A stretch of 64,000 nt of DNA from an uncultured Pirellulaceae bacterium (GTDB taxonomy: Bacteria > Planctomycetota > Planctomycetia > Pirellulales > Pirellulaceae), in contig CALKGE010000001.1 in assembly GCA_938084685.1 (NCBI GenBank), positions 1,054,001 through 1,118,000 on the forward strand, in the 5' to 3' direction. Shown here one piece after another: positions 7,940-16,471 of the stretch (positions within the stretch are counted from its first letter, which is position 1; each line of letters opens with the position of its first letter). The position numbers and the translations under genes were made by a program. The notes beneath the pieces are model-generated. The model was not told where the DNA came from and did not search any database. It saw only the letters and a program-made list of their open reading frames with translations.

Positions 7940-9694
7940 CATTCCTTCGCCAGGTGGTAAGGTATCGGACAGGTCCTGATAGTTTCTTGACCGTAACGTT
8001 TTCTGAACCAGCTCCAGACGTTTTCCTGTCCATTGTTGCATCTCCGCTTTGGTGATGACCGAACCGGTGAGCACAAGTACATACTCAGCCTGAGTGTTGG
8101 TCAGTGGAGCTAACCAGCTTTCATCTGAAGCTGCAAACTGACGAGTTTGGAAACTGTAGCCGGTCTCCAGATCTGCGAGGCTCCCAATACCGTAGTGGAT
8201 TTGATTGTAACGTCCGGGCATGATCAACAGCCGTGACTCAGTGGGGATTGTTTTGTCCAGCGAATCAATGAGCTGATGCATTGCCGCATCGTGGTGGGAA
8301 CTGAATTGTCGATTCCACTGGCTGCTCTCCGGGATCAGCAATTGTAATGGGTGATAGCTGTCGTTGTAGGGTGCACACCAGACAAACGGCAGCATCAGGA
8401 TGGAGCCAACCAGAGCTCGCCTGAAACCTGATTGCTGTAACCACGTTCGGTAGTGAAACAAGGTGAGCGAGCAGGCGATGACCATCGCGGGGATCGCAAG
8501 CAGCATGTAATGATGAAACGGTCGGGCTCGAAATTGAATCAGCGTTGCGAGTGCGGCAACAAGAGTGAATCCTACCAGTCGCCAGGAGGACTCCTGGTTG
8601 TCGTTGGACGCTGCTAAAAACTGCTTTCGCTTCAGAAACAGGACAGCAGCCACTAACAGACTAATCCAGAGAGATTCGTCGTGTCGTATTTGCGTGTATA
8701 GATTCAGGAGCCATGATTGCTGAGTGCCATATTGCCCTGCAGTTGTGAGGCCCACGGATAACGGCCGCAAACCTTCTCCCAGATACAGGATTGACACCCC
8801 AAGTGCCACTGCAGCAATAACAGGCAGCAGTAGTAAATGAATCCATTGATGAGCTTGTCGGCGTTGCTCAGAGACCAGGTAAAGAAATCCCAGGCACAGT
8901 AGCCCCGCTTGTTGTTTGGTAACGACTGTGAGTCCCAACGCAACACCGAATAGTATCCAACGCCGTGTCGACCAGCCGGTTCCTGACCGCAGGCGTTCAC
9001 CTTTCCAGACGATTAATCCGATTAACCAGACCGTAACCGCCAGAGTTTCTGTCACTCCGGCTAGCCCATCAAACTTGGTAAACAGAATAAAAGTCCAAAA
9101 GAAGCCAATCCCGGTCAGCAGCTTGCATCGCGTCTGTTGATGGATGACCCAGGCGGTTAATAAACTGACGGCGACAAGCATCAGTTGATAAACCACCTGC
9201 AACGCGACGATGTCCTGGCCTACCAATCTCATGACCGTTGTCCAGAAAGCATAGACTCCTGGAAAATAGCTGTAGACATTCTCAGATACCGGATAGCCAT
9301 TGACCATGTCCCGGCTGTAGCAGAGATAGTAATACCAGTCGACTCCCCCGATAAGCGGTCGGCTGATGGCAAGGTACCGCACCAGAGTAAAACTTGCTGC
9401 GGTGAGCATGATCAGAACGAGTGACTTGAAGTAGGCGTCCTGATAACTCCCCCACCGGCTTTCTGGGCTGCAGTGGCGTCCTAGCGGAAGGAACAGAACC
9501 AGGCTGGCAACAGAAATGATTAACGCTTTCGCTGGAGTTGTACCGTGACTGGCAGTCATGTGCAGCAGGGAAACTGCCATCAGAGTGAACACTGCGCAGG
9601 ATCCGCCCAGCCATCGATACCGGGAATGTGCGGAGGAAGCGTTGTTGTCAGCCATACTGGATATATCGTAGCAAATGGCTGAGGAAATCAGCAT
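7922..9694 (-). CDS. GT39/ArnT-like membrane glycosyltransferase
   Basis: The product (590 residues) has about twelve hydrophobic helices in the first 430 residues and a soluble C-terminal domain. After the second helix comes PLIGGVDWYYYLCYSRDMVNG, with the acidic residue and aromatic cluster expected in the first loop of GT39/ArnT/PMT enzymes, then YSYFPGVYAFWTTVMRLVG. Such enzymes use polyprenyl-phosphate sugars to glycosylate lipids or proteins on the outer face of the membrane. Acceptor and donor are unknown. It converges on, and overlaps by 18 bp, the membrane protein of the glycan operon. The ATG at 9694 is followed by a short soluble stretch before the first helix. Confidence 0.75.
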   Translation of the reverse strand: MLISSAICYDISSMADNNASSAHSRYRWLGGSCAVFTLMAVSLLHMTASHGTTPAKALIISVASLVLFLPLGRHCSPESRWGSYQDAYFKSLVLIMLTAASFTLVRYLAISRPLIGGVDWYYYLCYSRDMVNGYPVSENVYSYFPGVYAFWTTVMRLVGQDIVALQVVYQLMLVAVSLLTAWVIHQQTRCKLLTGIGFFWTFILFTKFDGLAGVTETLAVTVWLIGLIVWKGERLRSGTGWSTRRWILFGVALGLTVVTKQQAGLLCLGFLYLVSEQRRQAHQWIHLLLLPVIAAVALGVSILYLGEGLRPLSVGLTTAGQYGTQQSWLLNLYTQIRHDESLWISLLVAAVLFLKRKQFLAASNDNQESSWRLVGFTLVAALATLIQFRARPFHHYMLLAIPAMVIACSLTLFHYRTWLQQSGFRRALVGSILMLPFVWCAPYNDSYHPLQLLIPESSQWNRQFSSHHDAAMHQLIDSLDKTIPTESRLLIMPGRYNQIHYGIGSLADLETGYSFQTRQFAASDESWLAPLTNTQAEYVLVLTGSVITKAEMQQWTGKRLELVQKTLRSRNYQDLSDTLPPGEGMLFRKQ

Positions 9695-9737
9695 CTCTTA
9701 GGAAAGATTCTTTTATAACTTCTTTCACCGGCCTTGG

Positions 9738-9767
9738 TTGGTCTTCGCTGTTTTCCTGAGCTAATAT
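9738..9767 (+). promoter_or_regulatory. Possible sigma70-type promoter for the amidohydrolase gene
   Basis: TTGGTC (9738-9743) and TAATAT (9762-9767) are separated by 18 bp and lie about 50 bp upstream of the ATG at 9816. The -10 element matches well, the -35 moderately. Planctomycete promoters are poorly defined, so this is only a candidate. Confidence 0.3.
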
Positions 9768-9815
9768 GGAGAAGTACTACTCACACGATTCAGGATAAAG
9801 GTTAAGGATCCAGCA

Positions 9816-10796
9816 ATGACATTCACTCGGCGAGAGTTCCTTCAGACGACAACTGCTACGACCGTTGCCGCGACACTATCGACAATTGACAACAGGACCG
9901 AAGCGGCGGTGAGACGTCTACCGATAATTGACACCCACCAGCACTTATGGGACCTGGATCTCTTTCAGCCACCATGGTTAGCTGGAGCTCCAGAAGTTCT
10001 GGCTCGGAGTTACGTTACCAGCGATTACAAGAAGGCCACGCGAGGGGTCAATCTGGCTAAAGCTGTGTACATGGAGGTGGATGTAAATCCGAAGAATCAG
10101 GTGAAAGAGGCAGAACATCTGATCGCGCTTTCAAAGGATCGCCGACACCCAACCGTGGCAGCGGTGATCTCCGGCCGTCCGGGGGAAGAGAGCTTTGCCC
10201 CGTACATCAGCAAATACAAAGAGAACAAATACATCAAAGGTGTTCGTCAGGTTCTGCATGTGGATTCAGCCCCACAGGGACTCTGTCTTGGTAATCAATA
10301 CGTCAAGTCTGTACAGCTGCTCGGCAGCATGGGCAAGAGTTTTGATTTGTGCATGCGACCGACCGAGCTGGCCGATGGTGCGGCTCTGGCGGACAAAGCT
10401 CCGGACACACGCTTGATTGTAGATCATTGCGGGAATGCAGATCCTAAAGCCTGGTTGAAAGATCCCGGGGAAGAGCCCTGGCACGAGGTCGATCAATGGA
10501 GGCGGGATATCGATCTGCTGGCTTCCAAAGACAATGTGATTTGCAAGATTTCCGGAATCGTCGTACGAGCTCCTCAGGATAATTGGGGTCCAGAAACACT
10601 GGCTCCGATTGTAAATCATTGTCTCGCCGCCTTTGGTCCGGAGCGAGTTATCTTTGGTGGAGACTGGCCGGTGGTGAGGATCGTTGCCAGTTACAAACAA
10701 TGGGTGGACGCATTAAAGGCTGTGATTTCAGAACGTCCGTACGAAGAGCAGATCAAGTTGCTTCACGATAATGCGGAGCGAATCTACGATATCTAG
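9816..10796 (+). CDS. TAT-exported amidohydrolase (amidohydrolase_2, TIM barrel)
   Basis: The N-terminus carries a twin-arginine type signal (TRREFLQTTTATTVAATLS). The mature part is a metal-dependent TIM-barrel hydrolase of the amidohydrolase_2 family: IIDTHQHLWDLD (HxH metal ligands), IKGVRQVLH, LIVDHCGNADP (third metal-site His), and FGGDWPVV (catalytic Asp near the C-terminus). Relatives act on lactones or decarboxylate aromatic acids; many planctomycete copies are annotated as L-fuconolactonase-like. The substrate here is uncertain, but the folded, metal-loaded export route implied by the TAT signal fits the family. It is a single gene flanked by a candidate promoter and a terminator. 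Confidence 0.85.
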   Translation: MTFTRREFLQTTTATTVAATLSTIDNRTEAAVRRLPIIDTHQHLWDLDLFQPPWLAGAPEVLARSYVTSDYKKATRGVNLAKAVYMEVDVNPKNQVKEAEHLIALSKDRRHPTVAAVISGRPGEESFAPYISKYKENKYIKGVRQVLHVDSAPQGLCLGNQYVKSVQLLGSMGKSFDLCMRPTELADGAALADKAPDTRLIVDHCGNADPKAWLKDPGEEPWHEVDQWRRDIDLLASKDNVICKISGIVVRAPQDNWGPETLAPIVNHCLAAFGPERVIFGGDWPVVRIVASYKQWVDALKAVISERPYEEQIKLLHDNAERIYDI

Positions 10797-10867
10797 GAGG
10801 ATGGCCGAATTTACGGTGACAAATCTGACGTTCGCTTGCGAAATGAGTGAATGTTGAAAAACCAGAA

Positions 10868-10904
10868 AGGCCCTGCCATTGCGAGATGGTACGGGCCTCT
10901 TTTC
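10868..10904 (+). terminator. Rho-independent-like terminator after the amidohydrolase gene
   Basis: AGGCCC (10868-10873) pairs with GGGCCT (10893-10898), and an inner CCAT/ATGG helix extends the stem with one bulged base. A short CTTTTC follows. It lies about 70 bp after the stop at 10796 and the U-run is short, so efficiency is uncertain. Confidence 0.55.
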
Positions 10905-11007
10905 ATGCGGTTGATTCTCGCACTGCTATTGCCTTCAGTATGGAATTCCAGCTATTCTCCAGCTCGCCAACAATATATTCGCTCGGTTTAATCGTTGATT
11001 TATCACT

Positions 11008-12159
11008 ATGAATACGAATCGTCCCGTACCTTTGCTGGATGTTCCCCGAGGTAATGCTCCGCTGCGGGAGGAGTTTCTCGAGGCACTGGCAAGTGTCATT
11101 GATTCTGGTCGCTTTCTGTTTGGGCCGGATGTAAAGAAACTGGAAGAAGAATGTGCTCGCTGGTCCAATTGCCGGTTTGGAGTCGGTTGTGCTTCGGGTA
11201 GTGATGCGCTTCTTTTGTCACTGATGGCTTCCGGGTTACGCGCAGGGGATGAGGTTATCTGTCCAAGTTTTACCTTCTTTGCCACCGCTAGCGCGGTGAC
11301 CAGATTGGGCGGAATTCCGGTTTTTGTTGATATCGATCCTGAGACTTTCAATATGGATCCGAAGGTACTCGACGCAGCGATCACGGAAAAAACCAAAGCG
11401 GTGATTCCCGTGCACCTGTTCGGACAGTGTGCCGACATGGATGCCATCATGCAGGTTTGTGATGCACGAGGTCTGATTGTTATCGAAGATGCTTGTCAAT
11501 CGATAGGAGCCAGTATGAACGGTCGCCCGGCTAGTTCCTGGGGTCATTTGGCGAGTATCAGTTTCTATCCCACCAAAAACCTGGGGGGAATGGGTGATGG
11601 TGGCATGATCGTCACCAACGACGAGGAACTGGAAGATCAGCTTCGGCTGTTGGCCGGTCATGGCATGCGTCCTCGCTATTACCACTCGGTTGTGGGAATT
11701 AACAGTCGGCTCGATTCCATGCAGGCCGCTGTACTTAACGTCAAAATCAACCATCTCGATGACGCAATTGCCGGACGTCAAAAGAACGCTCGACTGTATC
11801 ACAAGCTCTTTGCTAAGTCCGGTTTAACACATGAAATCAGTTTGCCGAAAGCTAAGTTGGGTGACGGACATGTCTGGAACCAGTTTACGATCCGAGTGCA
11901 CAACGGATTGCGAGATCAACTTAAAGCTTTTCTGGCGGAACAGAATATCGGCAGTGAGATCTACTATCCAGTTCCTTTGCACATGCAGGAATGTTTTCAG
12001 TCACTGGGGTACCAGCCAGACGATCTGCCGGAGACGCTGAAAGCATCCGAGGAAGTGCTGAGCCTGCCGATTTTCCCTGAACTTGAAGCAGAGGAAGTAC
12101 GCATAGTAGTTGATGGGGTGAAGCGTTTCTTTGCCATGTCCCAACGACGAGCCGCCTAA
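11008..12159 (+). CDS. DegT/DnrJ/EryC1/StrS sugar aminotransferase
   Basis: This 383-residue PLP enzyme has VPLLDVPRGNAPLREEFLEA at the start, GCASGSDALLLSL (cofactor-phosphate contact), IPVHLFGQ, VIEDACQSIGA (PLP-ring Asp) and the Schiff-base lysine at about K190 in SFYPTKNLGGMGDGG. The GHGMRPRYYHSVVGINSRLD segment is typical of nucleotide-sugar 3-aminotransferases (DesV, FdtB, WlbE types), so it probably aminates a 3-keto sugar, unlike the WecE-like copy at 2817. Specificity is inferred. It stands alone between a terminator and the convergent hisS gene, 59 bp away. Confidence 0.85.
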   Translation: MNTNRPVPLLDVPRGNAPLREEFLEALASVIDSGRFLFGPDVKKLEEECARWSNCRFGVGCASGSDALLLSLMASGLRAGDEVICPSFTFFATASAVTRLGGIPVFVDIDPETFNMDPKVLDAAITEKTKAVIPVHLFGQCADMDAIMQVCDARGLIVIEDACQSIGASMNGRPASSWGHLASISFYPTKNLGGMGDGGMIVTNDEELEDQLRLLAGHGMRPRYYHSVVGINSRLDSMQAAVLNVKINHLDDAIAGRQKNARLYHKLFAKSGLTHEISLPKAKLGDGHVWNQFTIRVHNGLRDQLKAFLAEQNIGSEIYYPVPLHMQECFQSLGYQPDDLPETLKASEEVLSLPIFPELEAEEVRIVVDGVKRFFAMSQRRAA

Positions 12160-12218
12160 TCGTCAGGGGCGATTTAGGGATTCTTCGGACAGGCACCTGT
12201 TACGCGAATACTCAAAAT

Positions 12219-13577
12219 CTAGGCGTTCGCTTTATTGATCATGTCGCTCAATGCAGAAGCGGCAGAGGCAATCGGATGTTCGGTGCTTTCCCCAGTTGTC
12301 AGATTCTTGATTTGCAGCGTGTCACGAGCAAGTTCGTCTTCACCAGCAATAATGGCATAGGCGAACCCGCGTGCATCGGCATATTTTAGTTGCTGGCCAA
12401 GTTTTTTGGCGTCCGGATAGACTTCGACGTTAAGGCCCGCAGCTCTCAGGTTGGCAGCGATTTCCAGATACTTGCCCAAAGCATTTTTGTCAAAATAGGT
12501 GACTAGCACTTCCGCCGTTGTTTTTACGTTGGAGATCATGCCCAGTTCTTCCATGGCCGCCAGGAGTCGGTCGAGCCCCAGCGAGGCTCCGATTCCCGGT
12601 AGCTGCCGTTTGGTGTAGAGTTCAGCAAGGTTGTCGTATCGACCGCCACTGCAGACCGATCCTATATCGGGCAGGTCATCCAGAAAGGTTTCAAAGATAG
12701 CTCCCGTGTAATAATCCAGCCCTCGCGCAATGGACACATCCAGTTTGATGCGTTCCGCAGGGACACCTCCGGCTAGCATGCCAGTCAGGATCTGTTCCAA
12801 TCGGTCAACTCCTGCTTCTCCCAATTCGTTTCCAGCAACAATGAGTCTGAGCTGTTGCAGGATCTCTTCGTTGGAACCCTCCAACGCTGCCATGGCCAGA
12901 ACGCTTCGAGCCTGTTCTTCACTGGTGCCGGCCGCTTGTACCATTTCAGCAATTACCTTCTCTTCGCCAATTTTGGCCAGTTTGTCCAGGCTGCGAAGGA
13001 CAGGAGTTGCCTGATCGGAAAGCCCCAGTTTGTCCAGTAGACCATTGAGAACCTGCCGATTATTGATGTGAATGGTGAAACGCTCGAAACCGATGGAGGC
13101 CAACAGTGCGTTGATCACCAGACCGGTTTCGATGTCCGCTGCGACCGAGAGAGTGCCGATGGTATCGAAATCGCATTGCATGAATTCACGATATCGACCT
13201 CGCTGAGTGTTTTCTCCCCGCCAGACCGGCGCAATGTGGTATCGCTTGAAGGGAGTTCCCAGTTCATTGATATGCTGAGCAACAAATCGGGCCAGTGGGA
13301 CGGTCAGGTCGAATCGCATCCCGACATCCCGTCCGCCATGATCCTGGAACTTGTAGAGTTGCCGGTCCGTTTCCTCACTTCCTTTTCCAGTGAGTATCTC
13401 CAGGTATTCCAGTGTCGGAGTATCAATCGGACCAAAACCGAAGCTACGGTAAACTTCCCGCGCTGTCTGAATCAGCTGTTCGCGCGGAATCATTGTTTCA
13501 GGCAGGTGATCGCGAAAGCCCTTCAGTGTTCGAGGTTGGATGAGTTGCGGTTTTACAGGTTTATTGGATTCGCTCAT
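12219..13577 (-). CDS. hisS: Histidine--tRNA ligase
   Basis: The 452-residue product is a class II aminoacyl-tRNA synthetase charging tRNA-His in the cytoplasm. Seen are motif 1 (YRSFGFGPIDTPTLEYLEIL), motif 2 (APVWRGENTQRGRYREFMQC), the HisRS-specific ARGLDYYTGAIFE and SGGRYDNL, and motif 3 (GIGASLGLDRLLAAM), followed by an anticodon-binding domain (VLVTYFDKNALGKYLEIA to the end). A 15-residue N-terminal extension precedes LKGFRDHLP. It is the last gene of the minus-strand run ferredoxin-PII-YkgJ-hisS, 6 bp after the YkgJ-like gene, so it is probably co-transcribed. Confidence 0.97.
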   Translation of the reverse strand: MSESNKPVKPQLIQPRTLKGFRDHLPETMIPREQLIQTAREVYRSFGFGPIDTPTLEYLEILTGKGSEETDRQLYKFQDHGGRDVGMRFDLTVPLARFVAQHINELGTPFKRYHIAPVWRGENTQRGRYREFMQCDFDTIGTLSVAADIETGLVINALLASIGFERFTIHINNRQVLNGLLDKLGLSDQATPVLRSLDKLAKIGEEKVIAEMVQAAGTSEEQARSVLAMAALEGSNEEILQQLRLIVAGNELGEAGVDRLEQILTGMLAGGVPAERIKLDVSIARGLDYYTGAIFETFLDDLPDIGSVCSGGRYDNLAELYTKRQLPGIGASLGLDRLLAAMEELGMISNVKTTAEVLVTYFDKNALGKYLEIAANLRAAGLNVEVYPDAKKLGQQLKYADARGFAYAIIAGEDELARDTLQIKNLTTGESTEHPIASAASALSDMINKANA

Positions 13578-13583
13578 GGTCGT

Positions 13584-14021
13584 TCAGGAACCGATGACTG
13601 GCAGTGGGTTGGGTTTGGGACTGCGGATGCTGCCGTTCTGTTTGGTTTGTAGCACGGCTTCTGTGTATTCATGAATTTGTTCTGCGGTTTCAAAGTACCG
13701 GTCATAGGTCCAGTCGTCTTCGTATTCACAGTTTTCCGTCGTGTAGTCGCGACAGATTTGTGGTCTGGTTTCATAGATACCGCACAAATTATCCTCGCCC
13801 AAGTGACGACAAGTCGTGTGGATCATGATGTACCATTGATCGTCATCCGTGAAGATACTTGCCCTGTCATGCACCATGTACCATCGCAGGAAATCGAAAT
13901 CTTCCTGATCCTCGGGGGTTTCAATGGGGAGGGCAAAGTACTTACAGCATTTAGCAGTACAGTACTCACAGAGGACTTCCCCGGGGTTTAGCTCTTCACG
14001 AGTCGGTTTAGTGCGAATCAT
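13584..14021 (-). CDS. YkgJ-family cysteine-cluster protein
   Basis: From the ATG at 14021 the product has 145 residues. It shows the cysteine pattern of the YkgJ/UPF0153 family: CEYCTAKCCKYF near the N-terminus (C18, C21, C25, C26), then TTCRHLGEDNLCGIYETRP and QICRDYTTENC. These probably bind zinc or an iron-sulfur cluster; the biochemical role of the family is unknown. A start further upstream would run the frame through the 3' end of the PII gene, so the internal ATG, 22 bp after the PII stop, is preferred. It sits between PII and hisS in a tight minus-strand operon. Confidence 0.85.
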   Translation of the reverse strand: MIRTKPTREELNPGEVLCEYCTAKCCKYFALPIETPEDQEDFDFLRWYMVHDRASIFTDDDQWYIMIHTTCRHLGEDNLCGIYETRPQICRDYTTENCEYEDDWTYDRYFETAEQIHEYTEAVLQTKQNGSIRSPKPNPLPVIGS

Positions 14022-14043
14022 GGTGTGGTTGATACAGTCTGAG

Positions 14044-14361
14044 TTACTTGGGCAGGTCGGTCGTGCCGTCAGCAGCTGGCAATACGAAGATTTTACCGTC
14101 TCCCATTCTTCCCGTACGGGCAATCTCTGAAATCTTCTGAACAATGTTGTCCACCCTTGTTTCGTCTACCCAGAGTGTAATTTCCACTTTGGGAAGAAAG
14201 GCGGTTGCGTATTCGTTGTCGTTGTATTCGCGAAGATGTTCTTTCTGACGTCCGTACCCTTTTACCTCACGGACGTTGAGTGCTTCCAACGGAGCACGCT
14301 TGAGACCTTCCAGAACTTTTTCGGCAAGGAACGGTCGAACGATGGCAATGATCTGCTTCAT
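14044..14361 (-). CDS. P-II family nitrogen regulatory protein
   Basis: The 105-residue protein is a complete PII trimer subunit: MKQIIAIVRPFLAEKVLEGL at the start, the T-loop with Tyr at exactly position 51 (EYATAFLPKVEI), the usual uridylylation site, and the B-loop/ATP site TGRMGDGKIFVLP. PII proteins sense 2-oxoglutarate, ATP and ADP and adjust nitrogen-assimilation targets. No ammonium transporter or glutamine synthetase gene is adjacent; instead it lies between a 2Fe-2S ferredoxin and a YkgJ-like protein. A strong AAGGAAGG ribosome binding site precedes the ATG. The subtype (GlnB or GlnK) cannot be fixed. Confidence 0.93.
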   Translation of the reverse strand: MKQIIAIVRPFLAEKVLEGLKRAPLEALNVREVKGYGRQKEHLREYNDNEYATAFLPKVEITLWVDETRVDNIVQKISEIARTGRMGDGKIFVLPAADGTTDLPK

Positions 14362-14403
14362 CGTCGTATCCTTCCTTAAAAGAACGTGTGGAGCACCACG
14401 GTA

Positions 14404-14796
14404 CTAACTGAAGAAGTTTTCTCCAAACAGATTGACCTCGGGACCAGTCTCGACGGTGATGTCGCCGTTCACCTTACACTGGCAGGCCAGGCGCGTCTGT
14501 TCCGGGTTGTCCAGGTAGGCCAAGGCAGGTACCGGGTCAGGGAAGGGAATATTGAAACACTTCTTTTCCCAGAGTGTTTGAGAGTTTGTGTTTTCCCCGT
14601 GCCCTTCAGTGACAAAGACTCGACAAGTACCACACTGGCCCAATCCATGACAATTGATATATTTGTTCAGTTTTGCCCCGATTCCATTGACACCCTGATT
14701 TGTGTTAATGCTGAGCAATTTAGCTGCCTGACGAACTGTCGTACCCTCAGGTACAGTGACCTCTTGGTTTTCTTTCGAGAATTTAACTTTCGGCAT
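14404..14796 (-). CDS. 2Fe-2S ferredoxin
   Basis: This 130-residue protein has a plant-type ferredoxin fold: VTVPEGTTVRQAAKLLSI at the N-terminus, then the cluster ligands C49, C55 and C58 in NCHGLGQCGTCRV, and a fourth Cys at 105 (or 107) in TRLACQCKVNGD. It is longer than usual because of an insertion between the third and fourth ligands (about residues 65-98). It would carry single electrons in the cytoplasm; its partner is not evident. It is the first gene of the minus-strand operon that continues with PII, 42 bp downstream. Confidence 0.9.
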   Translation of the reverse strand: MPKVKFSKENQEVTVPEGTTVRQAAKLLSINTNQGVNGIGAKLNKYINCHGLGQCGTCRVFVTEGHGENTNSQTLWEKKCFNIPFPDPVPALAYLDNPEQTRLACQCKVNGDITVETGPEVNLFGENFFS

Positions 14797-14991
14797 CGGT
14801 TCAAACTTTGTAATTAGTCGAGGATATATAAAGTAGTTGCCCCGTGATGATAAATCGAATCGGATGGGGATCCTTATTCAGTCTTATATGCATTATTATG
14901 GCAATCGCGTTGGAATAAGGAAGTGGACGTAACCAAGAAACAGGGGAATTTGTCCCTGGACGTAGTATGTAGAAGAGGATTATCAGGTTAA

Positions 14992-15252
14992 ATGACTGAA
15001 CGTTCTAAGTATCAAAACCGTGTCATTAAAAACTACTATGACAACCGTGAAGAGATTGCCTTGCAGCGATGCCAGGAGATCGTAACCGAGTTGTACCTTG
15101 CGGAAGGAAAGAAGCGGCAGAGGCAATGGGATCTGCTGGCAACCCATCTGGAAAAACTTGACGTCCCTCAGAAGACAATTGATCATCTGAGGAGCCAGGA
15201 TAATGTAGAAACGGTGGCCAATTTCGTAACCAGTCTTTCCAAAGGTCGTTAG
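14992..15252 (+). CDS. Small conserved-looking helical protein of unknown function
   Basis: The 86-residue product is highly charged and predicted helical (YQNRVIKNYYDNREEIALQR, then YLAEGKKRQRQWDLLATHLE). It has no signal peptide, membrane segment or cysteine cluster, so it is probably a small cytosolic protein. I recognise similar short proteins from planctomycete genomes but know of no function. An imperfect hairpin (CAGGG/CCCTG, 14941-14958) lies in its leader. It ends 13 bp before the alcohol dehydrogenase gene, with which it may be co-transcribed. Confidence 0.75.
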   Translation: MTERSKYQNRVIKNYYDNREEIALQRCQEIVTELYLAEGKKRQRQWDLLATHLEKLDVPQKTIDHLRSQDNVETVANFVTSLSKGR

Positions 15253-15265
15253 AGGAGAGTGGGCA

Positions 15266-16471
15266 GTGGCGAAATCGTTCTGGAGCTTCGGGGCGCCCGG
15301 CCAACTCATGTTCGGGCGTGGAACAGTTTCTCAGTTAAGTCCGCTGGCCGGTCGATTTGGCTGGCGACGAGCATTAATCGTGACCGATCGCAATTTGATG
15401 GAAGCGGCGGTGGCGACGTCAGTACAGAATGCGCTGATCAGTGGCGGCGCGGCGGTAGAGGTATTTAGCGATGGAGAGGCGGAACCGTCTATTGCCACGG
15501 CGGAAGCCAGCCTGGCATGTGCTCGTAGTTTTTCCCCAGATGTGATCGTCGGAGTCGGAGGGGGATCGAATCTCGATTTGGCGAAAAATACGGCAGCCGC
15601 TTTTACTCATCAGGGACATCCCACCGACTATTTTGGATTTGATAAAGTGCCTGGACCAACGTTACCGCTGGTCTGTATACCTACCACCGCAGGAACCGGT
15701 AGCGAAGTCTCAAATTCGATGGTGCTGACGGACACCGGGCAACAGGTGAAGATCTCTGGACAAAGTGAGTTCTTTCGGCCGGACTGGGCCATTGTCGACC
15801 CGGAGCTAACATATTCCTGCCCGCGACAGGTGGCTGCTGATAGTGGTATCGACGCACTGACTCATGCGATTGAGGCAATCACGACCGTGGATTATGACCA
15901 GTTGGAAATCCCGGCGGGTGAGACCTGTGCTTATGACGGTCGTTATGAATTAACCGCTGCATTGGCTGAACGAGCCATACGTATCTGTGGCGAGCACCTT
16001 GAACCAGCCGTGCTGGACAAAAATAACTATACGGCCAAGGATCAAATGGCATTAGCGGCCACGCTGGCCGGGATGGCATTTTCAAATAGCGGTGTTGCGC
16101 TGGTGCACGCCATGGAATACCCGATGGGAGGTGAATTACATTGCTCGCACGGACTGGGCAACGGATTGCTGCTACCCTATGTCATGCAGTTTAACCTGGA
16201 ATCACGGCGGGATACCTTCAGCAAGATAGCTGGTTGGTTGGGAGAACAGGCAGATGATGGACAGGAATGTTCTGCTGAACAGGCAGTAGACGCTGTGAAG
16301 AGAATTCGCAAGTCGATTGGAATTGCCGATCGGATAAGGGATATTGGAGGTAAGCAGGAACAGCTTCATTCCTTCACTGAAAAAGCAATGAAGATTCAAC
16401 GCCTGTTCTGGTTGAATCCACGGTCTGCAAACTATGACGACATCCATAAAATCTATTGCACTGCTTTTTAG
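15266..16471 (+). CDS. Iron-containing (group III) alcohol dehydrogenase
   Basis: The 401-residue protein starts at a GTG preceded by GAGGAGAG. It shows the NAD(P)-binding GVGGGSNLDLAK, the IPTTAGTGSEVSN motif and the metal site DSGIDALTHAIEAI with further histidines in VHAMEYPMGGELHCSHGLGN. This is the Fe-ADH family, which reduces aldehydes or oxidises alcohols in the cytoplasm. Physiological substrate unknown; related planctomycete enzymes are annotated as 1,3-propanediol, lactaldehyde or methanol dehydrogenase-like. The last 38 bp overlap the start of the esterase gene in another frame, indicating a single transcript. Confidence 0.92.
   Translation: MAKSFWSFGAPGQLMFGRGTVSQLSPLAGRFGWRRALIVTDRNLMEAAVATSVQNALISGGAAVEVFSDGEAEPSIATAEASLACARSFSPDVIVGVGGGSNLDLAKNTAAAFTHQGHPTDYFGFDKVPGPTLPLVCIPTTAGTGSEVSNSMVLTDTGQQVKISGQSEFFRPDWAIVDPELTYSCPRQVAADSGIDALTHAIEAITTVDYDQLEIPAGETCAYDGRYELTAALAERAIRICGEHLEPAVLDKNNYTAKDQMALAATLAGMAFSNSGVALVHAMEYPMGGELHCSHGLGNGLLLPYVMQFNLESRRDTFSKIAGWLGEQADDGQECSAEQAVDAVKRIRKSIGIADRIRDIGGKQEQLHSFTEKAMKIQRLFWLNPRSANYDDIHKIYCTAF

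Noticed and set aside
14899..14915. Sigma54-like TGGCAA-N5-TTGG upstream of the small gene at 14992
   Set aside because: The -24 half is good but the essential GC of the -12 element is GG, so activity is doubtful despite a nearby PII gene.
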